Assembly: GCA_013693915.1 (NCBI GenBank)
Contig: CP059264.1
Coordinates: forward strand, 2,115,844-2,122,954
Reading direction: 5' to 3'
Length of the DNA stretch: 7,111 nt
From: Dechloromonas sp.
GTDB lineage: Bacteria; Pseudomonadota; Gammaproteobacteria; Burkholderiales; Rhodocyclaceae
The notes under the pieces were generated by a model. That model was given only the letters and a program-made list of their open reading frames with translations, did no database searches and was not told the DNA's origin. Both the position numbers and the translations under genes were made by a program. Positions 1 through 5,358 of the stretch are shown here, piece after piece (the first letter of the stretch is position 1; each line of letters begins with the position of its first letter).

Positions 1-25
1 GAACCGCTTCCCTGGAAAAACAACG

Positions 26-109
26 GATGCACGAAGCCTGCTCCGCGCATTGACTGAGTTCCACGGAATCGCAAATTCGTGAAAGCGGCTTACCGCCGAT
101 GCACGAAGC
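26..109. repeat. 12-base direct repeat, 72 bases apart
   Basis: GATGCACGAAGC occurs at 26-37 and again at 98-109. No gene is visible in positions 1-160. The repeat could belong to the upstream region of the next gene to the left, but there are only two copies and nothing else supports a function. Confidence 0.4.
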
Positions 110-160
110 TGCACTTGCGCTTTTACGGAAATGCGTCCAACGCGGACGCTGAACTCGAAA

Positions 161-185
161 GCGCCCCGCCGCTTGGGCGGGGCGC
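161..185 (-). terminator. Terminator hairpin of the DUF736 gene
   Basis: Perfect 10-bp stem GCGCCCCGCC/GGCGGGGCGC with a 5-base loop, starting 12 bases after the DUF736 stop (TGA, 198-200). On the minus strand it is followed by TTTCGAG, a weak T-run. A second small stem GCGTCC/GGACGC (133-149) lies just beyond. Confidence 0.65.
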
Positions 186-197
186 CGAGGGCGACGA

Positions 198-503
198 TCA
201 GTCGCCCTTGCTGCGCGACCAGATCAGGTTGTGCGCGCCGTCCTCGCCTTCGACCAGGCGGGCATAGATGGTCGCCGGGAACGACGGATCATCTAGGGTT
301 GCCGACAGGTAGGGCCGCTCTGCCTTGCTGATTTTCTTCCACGCCGCGCCGATCTCGAAGTTGCCGGCGACGATGCGGTAGTCCGGGGCGTTCTCGCTTT
401 CCTTGGCGTTCGGAATGAATTTGACCTTGACGTTGAGCGTCAAGGTGCGAACCGTGCCGGTGAAGCTGTCGTTCTGTGCGGTGAAGGTGCCGATGTTTGC
501 CAT
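198..503 (-). CDS. DUF736-family small protein
   Basis: Seen: 101 residues from ATG 501-503, with AAGGAG (511-516) 7 bases upstream. The frame stays open for another 80 codons upstream, but only this start has a ribosome binding site and begins with the family's N-terminus MANIGTF. Other family features are the repeated-strand pattern FTGTVRTLTLNVKVKF (18-33), APDYRI (42-47), EIGAAW (53-58) and the C-terminal PSFPATIYARL...NLIWSR. Known: DUF736 proteins of about 100 residues are common on ICEs and plasmids of Proteobacteria and rhizobia, and their function is unknown. It has no membrane segment or signal peptide. Context: it lies downstream of DUF932, ends in its own terminator and is mirrored by a decayed copy on the other strand. 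Confidence 0.93.
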   Translation of the reverse strand: MANIGTFTAQNDSFTGTVRTLTLNVKVKFIPNAKESENAPDYRIVAGNFEIGAAWKKISKAERPYLSATLDDPSFPATIYARLVEGEDGAHNLIWSRSKGD

Positions 504-779
504 GATGAATCTCCTTTTGGTGGTGCAAGGTCGCGCCCATCGCGGCCTTGTCGGTGATCCGAAGGGCGAGGTACGGGCGGGTTGCATCGCGCAGCGGCCG
601 CAACGCAGTGGAGGACTGGGAGGAACAAGAAATTTGCTTCGCGAGGAAGGCACGCAGTGCCGGGGAAATTTGTTGGGCCGGACGGTTGCAGCCATGAAAC
701 CCGAGGCGTAGCCGTTGCCTCGCCAGGATTCACGACAAGCCAAGGCCGCCGTTGGGTGTGATCCTCACCGAAAGGCAGC

Positions 780-1026
780 ATGGCTCCGGCATCCCTGCAC
801 AGAAGCGTCACCGGCACGCACCTCATCGCAGGCAAGGTAAGTTCCGAATCACCAAGGATGAAAGCTCCTCGATCATTGGCGCGGGCTTGATGGATTGCGG
901 CGTGGATGGCTCTGGGCATGGTGGACGGCCTGTCGGTGAGCCGCCGTCGTTTCTGGCGACCTGCCCGCCAGCGTCGTGGACGGTGCGCCATTGCACAACC
1001 GGGTGCAGCAACGCCTGTCGTCCTCA
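780..1026 (+). pseudogene. Decayed inverted copy of the DUF736 gene
   Basis: Seen: reading rightward, a colinear series of blocks matches the intact DUF736 gene (198-503, minus): CACCnAAAGG then ATGGC at the start (766-784), GCACAGAA (797-804), TCACCGGCACG (808-818), AAGTTC...CCAAGGA (835-858), GGCGCGG (878-884), CCTGTCGG (929-936), CCGTCGTT (944-951), GGCGACC (955-961), TGCCCGCC (962-969), GCACAACC (993-1000), GCAGCAA (1005-1011) and finally the shared terminator hairpin. One frame still spells PSFLAT against PSFPAT in the intact protein. The copy is about 70 bases shorter from start codon to hairpin (247 against 318). Translation from ATG 780 stops at TGA 888-890 after 36 codons, so it cannot make the protein. 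Inference: a dead divergent duplicate of the whole DUF736 unit. A chance match is unlikely because the blocks keep the same order over about 250 bases. Confidence 0.78.
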
Positions 1027-1057
1027 GCGCCCCGCCCAAGCGGCGGGGCGCGTTTTT
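1027..1057 (+). terminator. Intrinsic terminator of the decayed plus-strand DUF736 copy
   Basis: Perfect 10-bp stem GCGCCCCGCC/GGCGGGGCGC (1027-1036, 1042-1051) with loop CAAGC, then G and five T (1053-1057) on the plus strand. It is the exact inverted counterpart of the hairpin at 161-185 and points to a rightward transcription unit, although no intact plus-strand gene precedes it. Confidence 0.75.
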
Positions 1058-1107
1058 GGGATCGGATGCCCAGCCCAAAGCATAGTGTACTCATTGGACG
1101 GATGAAC

Positions 1108-1140
1108 AAAAACAGGGATGGCGAAAGGCATTTCGCCATC
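1108..1140 (-). terminator. Likely intrinsic terminator for leftward transcription from DUF932
   Basis: Perfect 10-bp stem GATGGCGAAA/TTTCGCCATC (1117-1126 and 1131-1140) with a 4-base loop. On the minus strand it is followed after CCTG by five T (1108-1112). The 4-base gap before the T-run makes it less than ideal. It is the best stop signal in the 1052-1259 stretch. Confidence 0.5.
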
Positions 1141-1142
1141 GG

Positions 1143-1161
1143 GCAGTCGCTTTCCGACTGC
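1143..1161. repeat. Perfect 7-bp hairpin downstream of DUF932
   Basis: GCAGTCG (1143-1149) and CGACTGC (1155-1161) flank a 5-base loop. It sits three bases from the larger hairpin at 1117-1140. There is no T-run on either side and its role is unknown. Confidence 0.5.
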
Positions 1162-1237
1162 TGCCGTGCCGCCAGGACTGCCAAGGCCGGGCGGCGCGGC
1201 GGCGTTGTATGCCTCCGCCGTTGCGTTGCGCCGAAGT

Positions 1238-1254
1238 GAGGGGCAAAGCCCCTC
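1238..1254 (-). terminator. Hairpin directly after the DUF932 stop, no T-run
   Basis: Perfect 7-bp stem GAGGGGC/GCCCCTC with an AAA loop on the plus strand, beginning 5 bases past the DUF932 stop. Its core GGGGCAAAGCCCC is identical to the radC terminator core. The minus-strand bases after the stem are ACTTCGG, so it may protect the RNA 3' end or be a decayed terminator rather than an efficient one. Confidence 0.4.
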
Positions 1255-1259
1255 GGATG

Positions 1260-2087
1260 TCAGCCTTTGAGCCGCTTCATCTCTTCGGCCAGTATCCACA
1301 GCGCGCGGTTGATCTTGACGTTCTGGTCAATGCCTTGGATGGCACGGGTGCGGTTCCTGCGTCCGTTGGCCGTGCGTGCAGACAGCCCACCTTGAACCAG
1401 ATTTTCCTGCACGCGGTTGAACGTGCTCCACAGGTCGGGCCGGTCGTCGTCCCGGCGTCGAGGCCGCAGCAATTGTGTTTCCGTGATGGGCGCAGGCTTG
1501 ACCGGGTCATCGTATTTCAGCGACAACGCGGCGCGGGCAAATACCTCTGATTCGCCGTGGTCCAGCGTGATGGTGCGCATCCCTTCCTGACGTTCGCGCA
1601 CCAGATCGAACCCATCCAGCACATCGTAGGCACCTTCGATCACCTGGCCGATCACGTCGCCCTTGTGAGGGATGCGCAGGTCGGCCACGGTGTCGCCGCA
1701 CACCAGCCCATTGCTGCACACGAAACGGAACATCCCCGCCAGCATCTGATAGCTGCTGGTGCCGTCATGCGAGTTCAGCAGAATGATTTCGTTGGCCTCC
1801 GCGCCGTTGATCTGCGCTGCGTGGCGTAGCCGCAGCATGTGCTTGGTGTGTTCGCGCTTGCCGGTATCGCGTACGCGCGTCTGGCAAACCATGAATGGCT
1901 GGAAGCCTTCCTTGCGCAGGGCACCCAATACTTCTCCGGTCGGGATGTAGGTGTAGCGGTCAGATCGGCTCAGGTGCTTTTCCTCCGCGAAGATGGAAGG
2001 GGCCACGCTGCGAATCTGATCATCCGATAACGGATGGTCGGCGCGTAAGATGGGTGTAGCGTTTGCGAAACGGGAACTGAGTTGCAT
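1260..2087 (-). CDS. DUF932-family protein of ICE/plasmid backbone
   Basis: Seen: 275 residues from ATG 2085-2087, with GGAG (2095-2098) 7 bases upstream. Family hallmarks are the block NSHDGTSSYQ (105-114), FRFVCSNGLVCGD (120-132), the C-terminal LWSTFNRVQENLVQGGL (219-235) and the end NRALWILAEEM (260-270). The length is usual for the family. There is no signal peptide or membrane segment, so it is probably cytoplasmic. Known: DUF932 (related to the phage/plasmid-like family TIGR03299) is widespread on ICEs, plasmids and phages and has no established biochemical role. Context: it lies between the RadC and DUF736 genes, its common companions, but is separated from both by over 500 bases, so it is likely its own transcription unit. 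The basic segment at 208-212 and the RT-rich segment at 238-249 could bind nucleic acid; that is speculation. Confidence 0.92.
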   Translation of the reverse strand: MQLSSRFANATPILRADHPLSDDQIRSVAPSIFAEEKHLSRSDRYTYIPTGEVLGALRKEGFQPFMVCQTRVRDTGKREHTKHMLRLRHAAQINGAEANEIILLNSHDGTSSYQMLAGMFRFVCSNGLVCGDTVADLRIPHKGDVIGQVIEGAYDVLDGFDLVRERQEGMRTITLDHGESEVFARAALSLKYDDPVKPAPITETQLLRPRRRDDDRPDLWSTFNRVQENLVQGGLSARTANGRRNRTRAIQGIDQNVKINRALWILAEEMKRLKG

Positions 2088-2631
2088 GGTATTTCTCCAG
2101 CGGTTACAGGTTGTGGTTTCAAAGCTGACCGGATTCCAAGATTCGGAGCCCGGTGTTGGCTTTGGTGAGTTCGGCGCAGTGACCTGGGCTCGTCGCCGTT
2201 GCCGCCGTCTTTCCTGAGTTCATCGCCCGCGAACAACCGGGCCGGCGAGGGTCTGGCGGTCAAGGAAGAAAGTGCAGGGTGGCGCGGCCCGCAGCCGCAG
2301 GCGAGGACACGGCCCTGCGCGCCTTGACGGACAGGCACCGCGGGCTACGGTCGCGGGATCAGCGATGAAGGAGAGGAAAGACGGATGACCGGCCTGCGGC
2401 CAGAGACGCGACGAACCAACGCCGCGCGGCGAGCGCTACTGCGTGCCGCAGGCACGCCTGGCTGATGGTGAGCAAAGCGCGCAGCGCGACATCTCTGCCG
2501 TGCGCAGGCCGATCAGGCATCGCCTGTTCGGCGGACTTTCGGGGCGCCAAGCCTGCGCGGCGGGGTGGGCGTCAGCCGACCCCTGGAGGCAAGCGCAGCG
2601 CGCAGCTTTTTCTCGAAACCAAGGGCACAGC
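2088..2631. other. 544-base gap between radC terminator and DUF932 gene, no gene recognised
   Basis: Very G+C-rich sequence without a credible coding region. Open frames on both strands (for example 2443-2856 plus, 2436-2633 minus) are arginine/alanine-rich with no domain, typical of shadows in G+C-rich DNA. A perfect 7-bp stem GCGTGCC/GGCACGC with loop GCA lies at 2441-2457. A 26-codon plus-strand frame (2385-2465) follows AAGGAG (2368-2373) at 11 bases, a weak candidate only. The segment nearest the DUF932 start is presumably its promoter and leader, but I cannot place a promoter with confidence. Confidence 0.45.
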
Positions 2632-2649
2632 AAAAAGGGGCAAAGCCCC
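2632..2649 (-). terminator. Intrinsic terminator of radC
   Basis: Read on the minus strand, a GGGGC/GCCCC stem with a TTT loop (2637-2649) is followed directly by five T (2632-2636). It begins 5 bases after the RadC stop. The 13-base core is identical to the hairpin after the DUF932 gene (1240-1252). Confidence 0.75.
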
Positions 2650-2653
2650 AGAG

Positions 2654-3160
2654 CTATAGCAGCCCGCGTTCGGCAAAACTCAGGATGGCGCTGCCGGCGA
2701 CGATCAGGTGATCCAGCACCCGCACATCCACCAGTGCCAGTGCCGACTTCAGCGTCTGCGTCAGCATCTCGTCGGCGCGTGATTGCTCGGCTGCACCAGA
2801 CGGGTGGTTATGCACCAGCAGCAGCGCTGCGCTATTCCTGGCTAGTGCCTCCTTGACCACCTCGCGCGGATACACCGATGTCTGGCTCACCGTGCCCCGA
2901 AACATCTCGACGTAGTCGATGACACGGTTTTGCGCATCCAGGTGGATGACTGCGAACACTTCGTGCTCCAGCGCCCCCAGCTTGACCCGCAGGAAGTCGC
3001 GCACCACCTGCGGCGAGTTCAGCGCTTCGCAGCCGCGCATCTGCCCGGCCAGCACACGCTGCGCAGCCTGCAACACCTCGTCGGCATTGGCCGGACGGTA
3101 GTCGCCCGCGACATCGCGAACGAGAAGGGAAGAATCGAGAGAATGAGAAAGTTGTGACAT
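2654..3160 (-). CDS. radC-like: Short RadC/JAB (MPN+) domain protein of mobile-element type
   Basis: Seen: 168 residues from ATG 3158-3160, with GGAG (3168-3171) 7 bases upstream. A GTG at 3209-3211 in the same frame lacks such a site. The JAMM metal motif is intact: upstream glutamate E67 in HEVF, then HNHPSG at 117-122 and S127-x-x-D130, with ligands H117, H119 and D130. Known: chromosomal RadC is about 225 residues with an N-terminal helix-hairpin-helix region. This protein has only the JAB domain plus about 60 residues, the form usual on ICEs and plasmids. The 'DNA repair' name is historical, a repair role for RadC is doubtful, and the true substrate is unknown. Context: it has its own upstream region and terminator, so it is probably transcribed separately from the helicase. 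It marks the start of the element backbone; cargo genes are often found next to radC on Tn4371-like ICEs (from memory). Confidence 0.93.
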   Translation of the reverse strand: MSQLSHSLDSSLLVRDVAGDYRPANADEVLQAAQRVLAGQMRGCEALNSPQVVRDFLRVKLGALEHEVFAVIHLDAQNRVIDYVEMFRGTVSQTSVYPREVVKEALARNSAALLLVHNHPSGAAEQSRADEMLTQTLKSALALVDVRVLDHLIVAGSAILSFAERGLL

Positions 3161-3605
3161 GATCGTGCTCCAGTCCGAATCGGGCGAAATTGCCCGGAAC
3201 CGGAGGAACACGGCGCAGCGCAGCAGTCAGGGGTCGCAGACGGCCGCATGGACGCCAGCGTGCAGGGCACGCGCAGCCCTTGACGGCGAGAACGACGTGG
3301 TACGTTGAAGGGAACAGCAAGGCCGCCCCTCCACACAGTCCACTGCTTCTTGGGCAAGCGGAGCGCGCAGGCCCAAAGGGCCGGAGGCGTCAGGGATCAA
3401 AGCCGAATGGCCGCGATTCGGCACGAGGCGCGGGGCACTGCCCGCGAGCCCGACGGCACCATGTGCCGGGACGCCCGATTTCTCTGACCGGCCTGCACCC
3501 AGGAGTTTTTTCAGACCTTCCAATTCATACGCAAAAACCTTGGTTATTTATCGAATTGTGCATATGAACTGGGTATCTGCTGCGCGCAGCTCAGACGAGC
3601 TAGCG
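3161..3605. other. 445-base gap between helicase and RadC: AT-rich strip plus hairpin-rich RadC leader
   Basis: No convincing gene. Just past the helicase stop are a 12-base palindrome (3579-3590) and a 5-bp stem AGCTC/GAGCT (3588-3601), neither followed by a T-run. Positions about 3527-3568 form the only clearly AT-rich strip in this part of the window. It is the best place for a promoter reading leftward into radC, but no hexamer pair is good enough to call. Downstream, 3370-3468 holds several perfect short stems: GGCCC/GGGCC (3370-3382), GCCGAAT/ATTCGGC (3402-3422, 7-base loop) and CGGCAC/GTGCCG (3454-3468). A further stem, CGGGC/GCCCG (3181-3196), lies just ahead of the RadC ribosome binding site. 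An untranslated structured leader is possible. Open frames here, such as 3190-3567 plus and 3227-3523 minus, have no recognisable domains. Confidence 0.5.
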
Positions 3606-5345
3606 TTACAGACGATGGCCGTTCAACAAGTCCGATGGCTTGTACATGTCGGTCAGCATCAGCACATGGTGCCGCGCACGGGTGATCCCCACTCGAATCA
3701 GTCTGCGACACCGGAGGTACGGTGCGCCCTCGGGGCAGAAGATCAAAGGGCTGCTGTTTGGGTCGTCGAAGATGATCACGGCATCGAACTCTTTGCCCTT
3801 GGATTTGTGCACCGTCATCACATGAATGCCGTGCAGATCATTTCCGCCAGAAAGCAGTTGGTCCTCCGCCAGCGCGGCATCCAGGACGACACGCGCGTTG
3901 TGGTAGCTTCCATGCGTTTGCCACACGTCGGCAAAACTGCTGGCGATACGCTGGCCACGCTGGAACGCCACCAACTGCTCGGCATCCTTGGCGATGTTTT
4001 CGATTGGGTTGGCGCCAGCCTCACGCAGTATGCGCCGCGCTTCGATCCAGTCGCGTTTCGGCTCGCCAGAGAATGCATGGGCACGTAGCGTGCGTAATGC
4101 ACCAAGTAGTTTCGCCGCGATGCCGTTGGCGCGTGGCGCCGTACCTGCACGACTTTGCGTGGCGCTCAATGCTAGGCGCTGAGCTTGGGTCAGATTGCCA
4201 TTGCCGCCACGAGCACGAAAGACCACTGCAGCCAGTTCCAGCGCCTCGGCGAGATCGAGCAGTTCAGTGGTTTGCGGCTGGCGAGGCTCCATCAGAAATG
4301 CAATCATCCGGCTCGACAACAGCACGGATGCCTCGTCGATCATTACGCGGTGCGGGATGGTCTTGTTCGTGCCGTCCCCAGTCAGGGCGCGCGAGATGAT
4401 ATTGACACCGCGCCCCCAGGTTGCCAGTACTGCCAGGCTCTTGATGTCATGCGGTGCGGCAGCTGCTTTGGCGTTTCGGATTGCAACGCCAATAGCCGAG
4501 CGAATCGTTGCGTCGCGCATGTCGGCATTGGCCCGGAAGTTCAAGCGCGAGACTCCTTGATAGGCCGCACCCCGCGGTGTTCCCAGCAGCATGTCGTTGG
4601 CAAAGGCAACGATCTCGGAATTGGGGCTGCGGTGGTTCTGCCCTTGTAGATCGACCCGTAGCGGCTGCAACGCCTCCATGATGTGCGTGACCCGTTCTGA
4701 ACTCACCCCAGGCCGGAAGTCGTAGATCTGCTGATCGAGATCGGCCAAGCATAGCAACTGCGTGCCATCGGACAACAGGCGCACGCATTGCCATTGATCG
4801 TCGGCCGTGTCCTGTGCTTCATCCACCACGATCATCGGATGGCGATCAGAGAACAGCGTGCGCAATCGCGCACTCCCGGTCAACAAGGCGTGTGCCTTGG
4901 CCGAGAACAGATCGAAGGCCACCAAGCCTTCTTCGCGAAACAGACGGTCACGTTCCGCTTCCCAGTCAAGCCCCAAGCTCTCGAAAGGATGACGCAGGGC
5001 GGCCTCATCATGGGGAAGTAGCAGGCGTAGGCGCTTTGGTGCACCCAGCAGGTAGCCGTAGGCCTTCAGAATCTCCCAGAAGAACGAGTGGAAGGTTTGA
5101 ATCGAGAGTTTGCTCTGCAGGGCCTTGGGCAACTGCATCTTACTGGCTTCGACGACACGGGCAACCGCCGCCCGCGAGAAACTCAGGAACAGAACGGTCT
5201 CTCCGGGTGACAGGCCTGCCTCAATGATCCGCTGCGCTTTCGCCAAGGCAATCGTCGTCTTGCCGCTACCTGGGCCACCGGTCACCAGGACCGGGCCTGT
5301 CGCGTCGAGGACGCTCTGTCGCTGCGGGCAGATCAGCAGCGACAA
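3606..5345 (-). CDS. gajB-like: UvrD/PcrA-like SF1A DNA helicase, GajB-like partner of the OLD nuclease
   Basis: Seen: 579 residues with a full set of SF1A motifs in order: Q-motif CPQRQ (6-10), motif I GGPGSGKTT (23-31), Ia around 51-64, Ib QTFHSFF (83-89), II VVDEAQDT (173-180), III LADLDQQIYDF (200-210), IV QNHRS (236-240), V VMTVHKSKGKEFD (509-521) and VI VGITRAR (552-558). The start is TTG at 5343-5345. It is preceded by GGGAG (5354-5358) with 8 bases between, and no upstream start is possible because the nuclease stop TGA is two codons before it in the same frame. The next in-frame Met (70) would remove Walker A. Known: such helicases translocate 3'-5' on single-stranded DNA, and GajB is about 490 residues. 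This one is longer, mainly in the weakly conserved stretch between motifs IV and V. Inference: translationally coupled second subunit of a Gabija-like system. A general repair helicase is unlikely because of the pairing. Confidence 0.92.
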   Translation of the reverse strand: MSLLICPQRQSVLDATGPVLVTGGPGSGKTTIALAKAQRIIEAGLSPGETVLFLSFSRAAVARVVEASKMQLPKALQSKLSIQTFHSFFWEILKAYGYLLGAPKRLRLLLPHDEAALRHPFESLGLDWEAERDRLFREEGLVAFDLFSAKAHALLTGSARLRTLFSDRHPMIVVDEAQDTADDQWQCVRLLSDGTQLLCLADLDQQIYDFRPGVSSERVTHIMEALQPLRVDLQGQNHRSPNSEIVAFANDMLLGTPRGAAYQGVSRLNFRANADMRDATIRSAIGVAIRNAKAAAAPHDIKSLAVLATWGRGVNIISRALTGDGTNKTIPHRVMIDEASVLLSSRMIAFLMEPRQPQTTELLDLAEALELAAVVFRARGGNGNLTQAQRLALSATQSRAGTAPRANGIAAKLLGALRTLRAHAFSGEPKRDWIEARRILREAGANPIENIAKDAEQLVAFQRGQRIASSFADVWQTHGSYHNARVVLDAALAEDQLLSGGNDLHGIHVMTVHKSKGKEFDAVIIFDDPNSSPLIFCPEGAPYLRCRRLIRVGITRARHHVLMLTDMYKPSDLLNGHRL

Positions 5346-5358
5346 GGATCATGCTCCC
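5346..5358 (-). promoter_or_regulatory. Ribosome binding site deciding the TTG start of the helicase
   Basis: On the minus strand GGGAG (5354-5358) lies 8 bases before TTG (5343-5345) and overlaps the last codons of the nuclease gene. It supports initiation at TTG. An ATG at 5350-5352 overlaps the nuclease stop as ATGA, but it reads a different frame that ends after 28 codons, so it is not the helicase start. Confidence 0.6.

Larger units (their letters stand above)
161..1051. repeat. About 0.9-kb imperfect inverted repeat: intact and decayed DUF736 units back to back
   Basis: Left arm about 161-645, right arm about 655-1051. The outer 25 bases are identical in inverted orientation. The coding parts align with many gaps (see the pseudogene), and upstream parts also match: CAAGGCCGC (542-550 minus, 741-749 plus), CTCGCC, AAACCCG against CAACCCG, GTTGCnGCC, and AAATTT (630-635, 666-671). 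The centre lies near a small hairpin GGCAC/GTGCC (649-661). The upstream regions of the two units therefore face each other. Confidence 0.7.

Noticed and set aside
504..743. N-terminal extension of DUF736 by 80 codons
   Set aside because: The extension is low-complexity Arg/Pro/Ser-rich, while the ATG at 501-503 has a good AAGGAG and the family N-terminus.
440..1078. 212-codon open frame on the minus strand upstream of DUF736
   Set aside because: No ribosome binding site or domain; it runs through the decayed DUF736 copy and overlaps the true DUF736 start in another frame. Low-stop frames are common in G+C-rich DNA.
752..1105. 117-codon open frame on the plus strand
   Set aside because: It overlaps the decayed DUF736 copy and keeps only a fragment (PSFLAT) in frame; its start does not match the family start and it reads through the terminator hairpin.
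1073..1110. Possible leftward promoter (TACACT/TATGCT with an upstream TTGTTC)
   Set aside because: Only four of six bases fit the -10 consensus and the spacing is poor; it also overlaps the terminator T-run.
2385..2465. 26-codon plus-strand frame preceded by AAGGAG
   Set aside because: Spacing of 11 bases is long, the peptide is Arg/Ala-rich without features, and no plus-strand promoter is evident.
2443..2856. 137-codon plus-strand open frame overlapping radC
   Set aside because: Arg/Ala-rich, no domain, runs antisense over the radC 3' end and through its terminator.
2386..3496. 12-base match TGACCGGCCTGC at 2386-2397 and 3485-3496
   Set aside because: A 12-base match somewhere in 7 kb of G+C-rich DNA is expected by chance, and the flanks do not align.
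3227..3523. 98-codon minus-strand open frame in the radC upstream region (MEGLKKLLGAG...)
   Set aside because: Starts with TTG without a clear ribosome binding site; after the first 12 residues it looks like random G+C-rich translation.
5266..5352. ATG overlapping the nuclease stop (ATGA) as helicase start
   Set aside because: It reads a different frame that ends after 28 codons and lacks the helicase motifs.
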